The notes under the pieces were generated by a model that was not told the DNA's origin, searched no databases, and saw nothing but the letters and a program-made list of their open reading frames with translations. A DNA stretch of 64,000 nucleotides from a virus, in the IMG/VR virus record IMGVR_UViG_3300032294_002710, positions 62,001 to 126,000 of that record; one strand, written 5' to 3'. The position numbers were made by a program, and so were the translations under genes. Position 1 is the first letter of the stretch. Each line of letters begins with the position of its first letter. Shown here in pieces: positions 17,108-26,489 of the stretch.

Positions 17108-18289
17108 ATGAAAATCCTAAACTTTTTTGACTTTATTTTTGAAAACTTCAAGAAGATTGAAGTTCCCTTTCAATTTTGCACAGAATTTGACTATGTTATA
17201 AGAGAGATTGATAGTCCTATATCAAAAGCTTTTTTTGATCTAAGACTAAAAAACTGTGATATATCATTAATTAATATTGGTGATGAGACTGATACTGCTA
17301 CTTTTACAACTTCAACTAAGCTATCTCAACATTTTAATACAGAAAGTGAAAAGCAATTAACTACTTTAATACAGCCTTTAACCAGAAATACTGAAATATA
17401 TTCTAAGAATAGAACAACTATTAAAATAGGAAGGCTTATTCGTAAATTATTTGGTACAAAGTTTAGTGATGTTGAGATTGAGAAATTTGTAAATCAATAC
17501 AAATCAAGTTTAGATTCTAAGATTACAAATTTTGAAATTTGGGAAGGTTCTAGAATAAAAGAAGGATATATGTCTAAGAACTACACATATGATGGTGCTA
17601 GTTCAAATCCATTAATAAATTCTTGCATGAATGATGAAATTGAACTTGTCGATTTCTATAATTATGTTCCCGTAAAATTACTTGTTATGTTGAATAACGA
17701 GAGGCATATCTTTGGAAGATCTTTGATTTGGAAAACTGATAGAGGTCTTTTTATGGATAGAGTTTATTGTGCTTTTGACTCGGACTATTATAAGTTTATT
17801 GACTATGCTAAAAAGAATAATATAATTTATAAGGCTGAAAATAAAAGTGGATGTCAGACAAAATATGTAAAGGGTGATGTTACTTCTTGGTTTCCGATGA
17901 TTGTTAGTTTAAAATTTGAGGTTGAGACTTATAATCAAGAAGATTTCACAGAAGATCCTAAGGACTTTCCATATATGGATACTTTTATTTATGGCCAGAA
18001 AAATAGATTAAGTAATTATGAACCACTTGATGATAGTTATTATGTCTTGACAGATACTGATGGTGGCTTTTTGGAAGTTACTCCTGTTTATGATATAAAT
18101 GGTCAAAGAATTGAGACTGATCAAATTGAAAATTATGAATGGTCAAATACTCAAAATGGTTGGATTTATAATAAAGATGTTGTTTACGTATCTTCGGTCC
18201 AAGATTATTTATCTCTTGATTACTTAAAAGATCCTGAAAATGGTTTCACTTGGTCATCAAAAACAGGATGGATTAAAAATGGAAAATAA
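17108..18289 (+). CDS. Paralogue pair protein 1 with aromatic leader, 393 aa
   Basis: I place the start at ATG 17108 (MKILNFFDFIFEN), which gives the leader with an IFE site; the in-frame TTG at 17087 lies inside the TATATATAA promoter-like stretch. The middle shares a domain with the gene at 19139: an IGR-x-(I/V)R start, a central NSCM, then GR-(S/A)-L-(I/L)-WK, and DR(V/I)Y-x-x-FDSD, with a later MDTF-Y/A and W-x-(Y/L) segment. I do not know this domain. The pair flanks a membrane protein gene and may be a virion-packaged enzyme or effector. Confidence 0.7.
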   Translation: MKILNFFDFIFENFKKIEVPFQFCTEFDYVIREIDSPISKAFFDLRLKNCDISLINIGDETDTATFTTSTKLSQHFNTESEKQLTTLIQPLTRNTEIYSKNRTTIKIGRLIRKLFGTKFSDVEIEKFVNQYKSSLDSKITNFEIWEGSRIKEGYMSKNYTYDGASSNPLINSCMNDEIELVDFYNYVPVKLLVMLNNERHIFGRSLIWKTDRGLFMDRVYCAFDSDYYKFIDYAKKNNIIYKAENKSGCQTKYVKGDVTSWFPMIVSLKFEVETYNQEDFTEDPKDFPYMDTFIYGQKNRLSNYEPLDDSYYVLTDTDGGFLEVTPVYDINGQRIETDQIENYEWSNTQNGWIYNKDVVYVSSVQDYLSLDYLKDPENGFTWSSKTGWIKNGK

Positions 18290-18296
18290 TATATAA
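18287..18296 (+). promoter_or_regulatory. TAATATATAA late-like promoter element
   Basis: The element overlaps the TAA stop of the previous gene and ends 3 nt before the ATG at 18300. A late-promoter role is inferred, and the location could also be chance in such AT-rich DNA. Confidence 0.3.
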
Positions 18297-18299
18297 CTA

Positions 18300-19142
18300 A
18301 TGAAAGTTTTAAATTTTGAAAAGTATCAATTGGCTGAAGATTTATCTAATTTTATAGCAAATCCAACTATTAATGAATCTGATAATAAAGATTCACAAAT
18401 TAATGGTATTTTAAAGAAGTTATCTCAAGATTTAAAATTTAACTACGGATTAGTTTTCACTTTCGGTGTTGGTGTTAGAGTAATGTATCCAATTGTTGAG
18501 GGATTAATAACAAATGGTAGTTTAAAGGTGGAACCCACTATGGAGAATATTGTATTAGTTAGTATCGCTGCATTAACAATTACATACTTGGAAGAGTCAA
18601 AGAATAAAGCAGGTGATGCTGAAGTACCTTGTAATTGTAAAAATAAATCTAAGGATTGTGAAAAATGTAGTGGTACCGGTATGATTAAAAGTATTGTCAC
18701 TAAACAAGATGCTAGAACAATTCTTGAAGAACTTAAATTAAGAGGAATTGGTAATGGAATTGTTAGGAAAATGGTTGAATGTTTTAAATTTTTAGGTTCA
18801 GTATTGAAGGCATTGTTCAAAAATACACCATATGTTGTAAATGGACTTATAGATATGTTAGCATATACATCAGTTTTAATACCTGCGATGAATGGAATCA
18901 GTGCAATAGTTGGTAAGTATGATCTTAACATTGATACTTTAATTGGTAACTCGGCGGCAATTGCCTTGGGTATTTCTACATTTTTAACAAAATATGGATT
19001 TGATTGGTTAGTTAAGAAATTCAAAAATAAATTTGGATTTGATACTAAAAATCTTGATGTTCCTACAGTTATTAAACCTTATGATATTGGTGACGCTGAG
19101 AGTGATAACTTAGGTGATAACAAATTAATTAAAGAACAGTGA
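18300..19142 (+). CDS. Membrane protein with DnaJ-like Cys cluster and leader
   Basis: 280 aa. The leader MKVLNFEKYQLAE carries an LAE site. About four hydrophobic segments are visible (near 52-72, 82-98, 178-200, 207-225). Between them is a cysteine cluster, C-x-C-x6-C-x2-C-x-GTG near 108-121, like half of a DnaJ zinc finger. Its stop overlaps the GTG start of the next gene by 4 nt, so the two are coupled. Combining a packaging leader with membrane segments suggests a protein placed in or passed through the host membrane during entry. The function is unknown. Confidence 0.68.
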   Translation: MKVLNFEKYQLAEDLSNFIANPTINESDNKDSQINGILKKLSQDLKFNYGLVFTFGVGVRVMYPIVEGLITNGSLKVEPTMENIVLVSIAALTITYLEESKNKAGDAEVPCNCKNKSKDCEKCSGTGMIKSIVTKQDARTILEELKLRGIGNGIVRKMVECFKFLGSVLKALFKNTPYVVNGLIDMLAYTSVLIPAMNGISAIVGKYDLNIDTLIGNSAAIALGISTFLTKYGFDWLVKKFKNKFGFDTKNLDVPTVIKPYDIGDAESDNLGDNKLIKEQ

Positions 19143-21448
19143 TAAGAAAATATTCAAATTTTAGATACTTTTTTTTATTGGAATCACTTTTAAAAGTGGA
19201 TCCTGAATTTCTTAATTTATTGAAAGATACTTCCTCAAAAGATCCAATCGCTAAAATGTTATTAGGATTAATTGATCAGGATATCACTACAAATGTTAAT
19301 TACTTAAAACCATCTGATAAGAATGATGATGTTAAATTTGTTAATGATACACAAGTAAAAAGATTTTTAGATGCTGGTCAAGATCCTTTTGATAGAGCTA
19401 CAAATAGTGCTAAAATTGGTAGAACAGTTAGACAAATATTAACCGCTAATAAAATAAGTTTCACAGACCAGCAAATTGAAAAGTTTGTAAACACTTATAA
19501 AAATTCTTGGGATAGAAAATATAAAAAAACAGGTGAAGGTCTTCACTTAATATCAGGTGAGGAAATTAGACATTGGTATCTTGAAAGTACATATGTTCCA
19601 GGTGGTGGGACTCTCAATAACTCTTGTATGAGATATCAAGAAACTCAGGAATTTTTAAATATTTATACTGAGAATCCAGATACTTGTCAATTACTAATTC
19701 TCGTTGATGATAAGAATAGATTATTAGGTAGAGCACTACTTTGGAAGTTAATAGATGGTACTGGTAAGTCACCTTACTTTTTGGACAGAATCTATACAAG
19801 ATTTGATAGTGACGCTGAAAAATTTGCTGATTGGTTTAGAGATTTTATAAAGGCAAAAGATGACAATTTTAGCGCACATTTTCTTGGTAGAACACACGGC
19901 TGTAGAGTTCAATTGAAAAAATGGAAATTTAAACTTTATCCATATATGGATACCTTTGCTATATTAGACTACAATGACGGTATTTTACTTACATATGATG
20001 GTGAGGATAGAAAAAGGATTCAATATCATATTCAAAATACTGGTGGTTATCCAAATGTACCAGGTCATAATTGGTCAGAAAAACATCAAATGTGGATTCT
20101 TTCTAGTGAGGCTATTTGGATTGGTGATTTAGATGATTATGTCCTAAAATCAGATTGTGTTAAGAATTATAAAGATGAATTTATTTATAAAGAATTTGCG
20201 GTTTATTCTGAATTCTACAAATCCTATATTAATAAGATTACTGCTGTTGAAGAAGAAGGATTTGGATTAGTTGATAGTGATGATGTTTGCTATGTTTATG
20301 ATAGTATTGAGAATGGAAAACCCGCTAAAAAGAAAAAGTATTTGTACTCACTTTTAGGAGATTCTGAGTATGGGAAAGTAGAAAGTGGATGGATTGATTA
20401 TTGGATAAATAAAAAATATTTAACTTATGACTGCTATTCAAATGAGTTTTTAATTTTAAAAGATGATATGTTTGAAGAGTATGAGAAATTATATCCTATT
20501 AAAAAGCAAGATTTTGATAAAATTGATGAAGAAAGTAAATGGTTTAAGGGTGTTGATCTATACTATGACTCATTTGGTATAAGTGATCTTTATACTAGAA
20601 CACCATTAGTTCTGCATTTCTATGACTCTACTAAAGAAGAAAGAAGATATCTTTTACCAGAATCATTTATGAATGCCTTTGAATTTAAAAAAGTGGATAA
20701 TTTTTTGGTGATAAGAAAATCTACCTTTTTAACAGGATTTAAGCAAATGTGTTATGACTACACTTTAGATTTTTTAAAGAAGATAGGAGTGAGTAGTCCG
20801 GAAATGTTAGATAAGTTAAAAGATATCAATGATGAGTTAACTAGTAGGTCTAGTGATTATCGAACTTTAAATAAAAATTATATGGAAATGAAAAAGTGTG
20901 GCAGTTACAAGGAGCTTTTTAACTCTAAGATTGCTGAACTATTTAATAGAAATAAAATTTTAGAAAATTTAGGAAGTGAAGAATCTATAAATAAATTTAT
21001 TACATTTTTAAAAGAAAATCGACACAGTTTTTCATTTTACACTAACTATGAGGGGTCTGATTCGCGAGTACGAGATGAACTAATTGAGGTCAATTATATA
21101 GATGAGGATATTAGTCAAAAAATTTCTAAGTTCATTGAAACATTTAAAAAACAAATAATTTTCTCTGCATATTGGTATGTACTTATAAATGATATGGATT
21201 ATGTTCAAGAATTATTGAGTAGATATTGTGAACAGAATAAATTGCAACAATCTCCTACGTTAGTTAAGTATTATGTTAGGTATGATGATGTTGGTGCAAA
21301 TTTCGCGGAAAGTGTCGCTTCTGCTAGAAGTGATTTTGGTGATATGTATGATTACAGAAAGATTTGTACTGAACAAAATATAAGCAGGAATACTTGGACT
21401 AAAAATAGCGAAGATGTTTATAATGATTTTCTATCGAGGTTAAAATAA
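19139..21448 (+). CDS. Large paralogue pair protein 2 with leader, 769 aa
   Basis: GTG start overlapping the previous stop. The N-terminus MIRKYSNFRYFFLLES carries the leader with an LLE site. Residues about 90-280 match the gene at 17108 (IGRTVRQI, NNSCMR, GRALLWK, DRIYTRFDSD, MDTFA), showing a shared domain. The remaining 490 residues are unrecognised and rich in aromatic residues. A long protein with a packaging leader next to its paralogue is a good candidate for an ejected effector. No catalytic residues can be named. Confidence 0.7.
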   Translation: MIRKYSNFRYFFLLESLLKVDPEFLNLLKDTSSKDPIAKMLLGLIDQDITTNVNYLKPSDKNDDVKFVNDTQVKRFLDAGQDPFDRATNSAKIGRTVRQILTANKISFTDQQIEKFVNTYKNSWDRKYKKTGEGLHLISGEEIRHWYLESTYVPGGGTLNNSCMRYQETQEFLNIYTENPDTCQLLILVDDKNRLLGRALLWKLIDGTGKSPYFLDRIYTRFDSDAEKFADWFRDFIKAKDDNFSAHFLGRTHGCRVQLKKWKFKLYPYMDTFAILDYNDGILLTYDGEDRKRIQYHIQNTGGYPNVPGHNWSEKHQMWILSSEAIWIGDLDDYVLKSDCVKNYKDEFIYKEFAVYSEFYKSYINKITAVEEEGFGLVDSDDVCYVYDSIENGKPAKKKKYLYSLLGDSEYGKVESGWIDYWINKKYLTYDCYSNEFLILKDDMFEEYEKLYPIKKQDFDKIDEESKWFKGVDLYYDSFGISDLYTRTPLVLHFYDSTKEERRYLLPESFMNAFEFKKVDNFLVIRKSTFLTGFKQMCYDYTLDFLKKIGVSSPEMLDKLKDINDELTSRSSDYRTLNKNYMEMKKCGSYKELFNSKIAELFNRNKILENLGSEESINKFITFLKENRHSFSFYTNYEGSDSRVRDELIEVNYIDEDISQKISKFIETFKKQIIFSAYWYVLINDMDYVQELLSRYCEQNKLQQSPTLVKYYVRYDDVGANFAESVASARSDFGDMYDYRKICTEQNISRNTWTKNSEDVYNDFLSRLK

Positions 21449-21508
21449 GAAAAAAGTAGCAAACAATAAAATATATTTTCACTATAAAATCAAAATATAT
21501 TAAACTGT

Positions 21509-22837
21509 ATGACCTCGTCATTAGAAAAAGTTTTTTTTAACTACATATTAAAGAATAAGAAGTATTTTGAAATTATAAGACCGTATTTTTTTAGGAATTC
21601 TGAAATTCAATTTGTATTCGGTATAATCCGTGAATACATGACTAAAAATTCAGATGCTCAAATACCAACACCGAGACAAATTCTCGATATGGTTACTCTC
21701 GAAGATAAAGAAGGAATAATAACAAAAGAAATTTTAAAGTCTCTATTAACAGATAATCTAAAAGATTATGATGAAAAGAATTTCATTGAACCTAAGTTTA
21801 ACGCCTGGATTCTATCAAATAGAATTAAAGCAGGTACTGTAGATATTATCGATGAAACAAGAAATTTTGATAATATATCTGATTTTGAATCTGCTATAGA
21901 AAGAGCAAATAAAATAAGAGCAATCGTTGATGAGATGTCATCAACAAATTTTGTTGATGATGATGATTTAGGATCTGATTTTGATGAACCTGAACTTCAC
22001 GTACAAGATAGTTCAAGGTTTAAAGTTAAGTCCGGGTTCGAAACTATTGATCATATTTTAGGTGGTGGATGGGATATTGGTACACTAAATTGTGTAATGG
22101 CTGAGACTAATAATGGTAAATCACTATGGATGCAAAACTTTGCAGTAAAAACTGCTGATGCTGGTGCTAATGTCTTATACATCACTCTTGAAATGAGTGA
22201 GAGAAAAGTTCTTAAAAGATTGGGTTCAATGCGTTTAAGAATTCCAATTAATGATTATGATACAGTCAGTAAAGATACTGAATTAATAAGAAAAAAGATT
22301 AAGTCTCTCGGTTCGATGAAAGAAGGTGGTGATTTATTTTCTAATAAAGTTGGTAAAATTTATACAAAGTTCTGGGCCGCTGGAACTGCTACTATAAATG
22401 AATTTGATAATTATGTTCAAAAAATTAATCAAAAAAAGGGAATTAAATTTGACATGATTATTGTTGATTATATCACACTTGTTGCACCGGTTAAAGGTGC
22501 TGGTGATAATCTCTATACAAAAGGTAAACACTTGGCTGAGGGTCTAAGAGCTTTAGGTGCTAAATATAAATGTCCAATTATTACGGGAGTACAGGTGGCA
22601 AAGGATGCATGGAATGCATCTGATATAACTTTAGAAAGTGTGCCAGAATCTAAAGCAATTGCTGAAACTGCGGACACTTTTTTTGCTATAATAAGAACTG
22701 AGGAAATGAAACGATTAAATCTCTACAGATTTAAGTTATTAAAGCAAAGAGATGGAGACTTTCTAAAGAGTCAAATAAAACTGACTCTCAACCCTACATA
22801 CTTGACATTGGAAAATGATCAATTTGTAGATTCTTAA
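21509..22837 (+). CDS. DnaB-family replicative helicase (T4 gp41-like)
   Basis: 442 aa. An N-terminal helical domain is followed by a RecA-like ATPase with Walker A AETNNGKS near residue 197, an LGGGW substrate loop just before, Walker B IIVDYITL near 319, and a GVQVAK sensor-like segment. It is shorter than DnaB and close to T4 gp41 (475 aa). It should unwind the fork 5'-3' on the lagging strand. No primase gene is identified nearby. The gene is followed 15 nt later by an acidic protein that might be a helicase partner. Confidence 0.88.
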   Translation: MTSSLEKVFFNYILKNKKYFEIIRPYFFRNSEIQFVFGIIREYMTKNSDAQIPTPRQILDMVTLEDKEGIITKEILKSLLTDNLKDYDEKNFIEPKFNAWILSNRIKAGTVDIIDETRNFDNISDFESAIERANKIRAIVDEMSSTNFVDDDDLGSDFDEPELHVQDSSRFKVKSGFETIDHILGGGWDIGTLNCVMAETNNGKSLWMQNFAVKTADAGANVLYITLEMSERKVLKRLGSMRLRIPINDYDTVSKDTELIRKKIKSLGSMKEGGDLFSNKVGKIYTKFWAAGTATINEFDNYVQKINQKKGIKFDMIIVDYITLVAPVKGAGDNLYTKGKHLAEGLRALGAKYKCPIITGVQVAKDAWNASDITLESVPESKAIAETADTFFAIIRTEEMKRLNLYRFKLLKQRDGDFLKSQIKLTLNPTYLTLENDQFVDS

Positions 22838-22852
22838 AAAATAATTATAAAG

Positions 22853-23788
22853 ATGCCAAAGAAGAAAAAATATGAAGAAGAAGAAGATTTTGAAAACTTT
22901 GATGAGTTGGAAAATGAATCTAGCTTTGATGAAGTTGTAGATGATGATAAGTCTGATGATCTTGATAGCTCAGAAGTAGAGGACATTTTAGGTGATGATG
23001 ACGGTGACTTAGATATAGTAATTGAGATATCTGAAGATCCTATTGATGAAGAAGCACCTAAAGATGAAGATGTTGTTTTATCAAAGCACAAGGTACAAGG
23101 CAAGCACTCCTTAAAGTATGACTCTATTTTTAAGGGTAAAAAAGAGGAAAAGCCAGATGAAGATGGTGGAGATCAAACAGCTATGTATTTCAATGAAAAA
23201 TTTGAAGTAGATAAGTCATCATTTTTCTATGTTGAGTCTTATGATAACGAGTATTATATTAGACAAAAAAATGTTAAAGAGAAGGTTTATAATGTTCTTC
23301 TTCAACATACTAATATAAATTTTCTTAATAATAGAAGAAAACCATCAAAATCGGATTTTAATCACTACTATTATTTACTCAAGGCGAATTTAGACCAAGA
23401 TGGTTTTACTAATATTGAATTATTTAATGAATTATCTGTTTATTTTTCTGATAACCTATTCAACATGTTTAAGCTATTGGATAATAAGTGGAGAAATTTA
23501 ATAATTATTGAATTACAAGATCACATAGGCAAAAATACAAATGCTAAAGATATAACTAATAGAAATATTTATGTTGGTACCGAGTTAGAGTTTTTACAAT
23601 TAGACGCACTTGGAAACCAGAAGACATTTACTGGCGTTGTACTTGAAGCATACTATTCCGAATCTGTTTTTAAAATAGATTCTTATGAGAATGTGTATGA
23701 AGTTCATATATCTTCAATAACAAGAATATTAAATAATTCAAAATTTAAGTATAATTTAAATAAATTAAATAATATTGATTTTTTATAA
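22853..23788 (+). CDS. Acidic N-terminal protein, possible helicase partner, 311 aa
   Basis: Residues 1-90 are almost continuous Asp/Glu after a short basic start (MPKKKKYEEEED). The rest is a mixed domain without recognised motifs. The position directly after the replicative helicase suggests a loader or structural partner, but this is context only. Confidence 0.65.
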   Translation: MPKKKKYEEEEDFENFDELENESSFDEVVDDDKSDDLDSSEVEDILGDDDGDLDIVIEISEDPIDEEAPKDEDVVLSKHKVQGKHSLKYDSIFKGKKEEKPDEDGGDQTAMYFNEKFEVDKSSFFYVESYDNEYYIRQKNVKEKVYNVLLQHTNINFLNNRRKPSKSDFNHYYYLLKANLDQDGFTNIELFNELSVYFSDNLFNMFKLLDNKWRNLIIIELQDHIGKNTNAKDITNRNIYVGTELEFLQLDALGNQKTFTGVVLEAYYSESVFKIDSYENVYEVHISSITRILNNSKFKYNLNKLNNIDFL

Positions 23789-23862
23789 TTTTCCAAAAAA
23801 GGTATTTTAATATGAAAAGTCATAACAATATATAAATTTCTAAAAAATAAAAACATACTAAT

Positions 23863-26181
23863 ATGCAAGAAATGATATCGAAAGATGTTAAAAGATCCAC
23901 TCGTAGCAATGAGTTGAGTGTCAAGAAGAGAAATGGTCAAACTGAAGTTTTTGAAGCTGAAAAAATTAATAAAGTATTAATTTGGGCAACATCAGGAATA
24001 AGTGGTGTTTCCGCATCTGATGTGGCGATGAATTCACATCTACAATTCTATCCAGGAATAAAGACATCTGAAATACACAAAGTCTTGATTCAATCAGCAG
24101 TTGATTTGATTTCAGACAAAAATCCAAACTATCAATATGTTGCTTCAAATCTATTGAATTACTTACTTCGTAAAGAAGTTTTTGAAACAAAGAAGGAACT
24201 ACCTTCTCTATTTGAATGTATTAATAGAAATATTAAAGTGGATTTATATGACTCTTTGATACTTGATAAGTACACTCAAGAAGAAATTGCTAAGTGTGAT
24301 TCGTATATCAAACATGAAAGAGATTATGATTTGACATATGCTGGTCTTCAACAATTGATTGATAAATATCTTGTTAAAGATAGAAGCACCGGTAAATCTT
24401 ATGAGACTCCACAGTTTTGTTTTATGATGATTGCTATGACTGTTTTTGCAGATTATGATAAATCTACAAGAATGGATTTTGTAAAAGAATTATATGATAT
24501 GATTTCTGAACATAAGATTTCTTTACCAACACCAATTATGGCTGGTATTAGAACACCAAATCGTCAGTTTTCAAGTTGTACACTAATCGAAGTTGGTGAT
24601 TCATTAGATTCTATATTTCATGGTAATGTTGCAATTGGTCAGTATGTTGCTAAAAGAGCTGGTATTGGAATTAATGCTGGTCAAATTAGAGCACTTGGCT
24701 CAAAGGTTCGTAATGGTGAAGTAGTACACACTGGGGTTATTCCATTTTTTAAGATGTTTCAATCAACTTTACACTCTTGTTCCCAAGGTGGTATTCGCAA
24801 AGGGTCGGCAACTCTTTATTTTCCTTGGTGGCATAAAGAAATCGAGGATGTTCTTGTATTGAAAAACAATAAAGGCACTGACGATAATCGTGTAAGACAC
24901 ATGGACTATGGAATTCAATTTGAGAAAACTTTTTACAGTCGATTTATTTCAAATGGTGATATTGCACTTTTTTCACCTTCTGATGTTCCTGGACTTTATG
25001 ATGTATTTGGTCTCCCAGAATTTGAAGAGCTATATTTAAAATATGAGGCAGATAAAAAAATCCCTAAGACGATTATTAAAGCGAGAGATTTAATGAACTC
25101 TTTTGCACAAGAAAGAATCGGAACTGGTCGTATGTATGTTATGAACATAGATAACGCTAATACTAATTCACCTTTTATTGAAAGATTGAAAATGTCTAAC
25201 TTGTGTGTTGAAATTGTTTTACCAACAGCACCAGTTGAAAATATCTATGATATCGATAATAAGAAAGAAACCGAACAATACTCAGATGCTGAGATTGCAC
25301 TCTGTACATTAGCTGCCTTTAACTTGGGTAATATTAAATCCTGGGCAGAACTTCATAGAGTTGCTGAGTATATTGTTAGAATTCTTGAATATGTAATCGA
25401 GAATCAAGATTATCCAATTAATGCGGCTAAGAAAATGTTAAAGCGTCGATCAGTTGGAGTCGGTGTAACAAACTTTGCATATTGGTTAGCGAAACAAGGA
25501 GTTAAATATTCTGATAAAGAAGCACTTTTCTATGTTGATGAGTTGTTTGAAAACATTCAGTATTCGTTATTGAAAGCTTCAAATAAATTGGCACAAGAAC
25601 TTGGAAAATGTGAGTGGTATGATAAGACTACATATTCTCAAGGTGTTTTACCAATTGATCGTTATAATAAAAATGTTGATGAGTTAGTTAAGAGAGATTA
25701 CTCTTGTGATTGGGACACATTAAGAAAGGACATTGAAGAATTTGGTTTAAGAAATTCTGTATTAACAGCTATTATGCCAGCAGAATCTTCAGCAGTTGTT
25801 CAAAATGCTACTAATGGAATTGAACCAATTCGTTCACTTGTTATCACTAAGAAGTCTAAATCTGGACTTGTTAAACAAGTAGCACCTGAATGTATTAAGT
25901 TGAAGAATAAGTATGAGATGGCATTTGAAATGCCGGATAATCGTGGATATACTAATATCTGTGCTATTATTCAAAAGTGGATCGATCAATCTATATCAGC
26001 TAATCATTACTATCAATATTCATCAGATGGTATTTCAATCGGTGGTGTTATTAAAGATGTGTTATACGCTTATAAGTACGGATTGAAAACATTGTATTAC
26101 GCTAATACAGATGATAAAAAGACAGACGATCTTTCTCAAATGGGTATGGATGGTTGTGAATCAGGAGCTTGTTCGATATGA
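23863..26181 (+). CDS. nrdA: Ribonucleotide reductase class Ia large subunit
   Basis: 772 aa. An N-terminal ATP-cone (VKKRNGQTEVFEAEKINK) is followed by the catalytic domain with FSSCTLIEVGDS (first active-site Cys), MSNLCVEI (N-x-C-x-E, radical cysteine and glutamate), and the C-terminal redox pair CESGACSI. It reduces ribonucleoside diphosphates to deoxy forms together with NrdB. The ATP-cone implies dATP feedback control. It overlaps the next small gene by 4 nt, and nrdB follows. Confidence 0.95.
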   Translation: MQEMISKDVKRSTRSNELSVKKRNGQTEVFEAEKINKVLIWATSGISGVSASDVAMNSHLQFYPGIKTSEIHKVLIQSAVDLISDKNPNYQYVASNLLNYLLRKEVFETKKELPSLFECINRNIKVDLYDSLILDKYTQEEIAKCDSYIKHERDYDLTYAGLQQLIDKYLVKDRSTGKSYETPQFCFMMIAMTVFADYDKSTRMDFVKELYDMISEHKISLPTPIMAGIRTPNRQFSSCTLIEVGDSLDSIFHGNVAIGQYVAKRAGIGINAGQIRALGSKVRNGEVVHTGVIPFFKMFQSTLHSCSQGGIRKGSATLYFPWWHKEIEDVLVLKNNKGTDDNRVRHMDYGIQFEKTFYSRFISNGDIALFSPSDVPGLYDVFGLPEFEELYLKYEADKKIPKTIIKARDLMNSFAQERIGTGRMYVMNIDNANTNSPFIERLKMSNLCVEIVLPTAPVENIYDIDNKKETEQYSDAEIALCTLAAFNLGNIKSWAELHRVAEYIVRILEYVIENQDYPINAAKKMLKRRSVGVGVTNFAYWLAKQGVKYSDKEALFYVDELFENIQYSLLKASNKLAQELGKCEWYDKTTYSQGVLPIDRYNKNVDELVKRDYSCDWDTLRKDIEEFGLRNSVLTAIMPAESSAVVQNATNGIEPIRSLVITKKSKSGLVKQVAPECIKLKNKYEMAFEMPDNRGYTNICAIIQKWIDQSISANHYYQYSSDGISIGGVIKDVLYAYKYGLKTLYYANTDDKKTDDLSQMGMDGCESGACSI

Positions 26182-26462
26182 TAAACTGGATTAAAAACTT
26201 ATTTAAAAGGAAAGAGGAACCAATTGATCCTCTTTCTCCAAACAATTGGTCAGTTAGTAGAACTAATGGTAGAGTTATTTATAAAATACCAGTTGGTGAC
26301 CTGAATCCGAAATATGCTCAAAAAACATTAAAAGAATTAATGAATAAATATAACGCCCAGATGCCGATTTCAACCAATTACTGGTTTCCAAGTCCTGATA
26401 TGACTAAAGCTGAAAAGATTGAAAGAATTTTGAATAAAATTCAACCTAAAGAGGAAAATTAA
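26178..26462 (+). CDS. Small protein between nrdA and nrdB, 94 aa
   Basis: The ATG at 26178 overlaps the nrdA stop as ATGA. The N-terminus (MINWIKNLFKRKEEP) could be an amphipathic membrane anchor. The C-terminus EKIERILNKIQPKEEN matches the tails of the small proteins at 10304 and 40625. Placed inside the reductase operon it might modulate NrdAB, but this is only context. Confidence 0.65.
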   Translation: MINWIKNLFKRKEEPIDPLSPNNWSVSRTNGRVIYKIPVGDLNPKYAQKTLKELMNKYNAQMPISTNYWFPSPDMTKAEKIERILNKIQPKEEN

Positions 26463-26489
26463 TATAATAAAGACAATAAAATTAAAAAT

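Noticed and set aside
18443-19024. Long open frame on the minus strand within the membrane protein gene
   Set aside because: It lies inside a real gene, without promoter or plausible start context; a shadow of hydrophobic codons.
22834-23103. Ser-rich open frame on the minus strand opposite the acidic N-terminus of the 22853 gene
   Set aside because: Its composition is that of a mirror of Asp/Glu codons; it lacks its own promoter.
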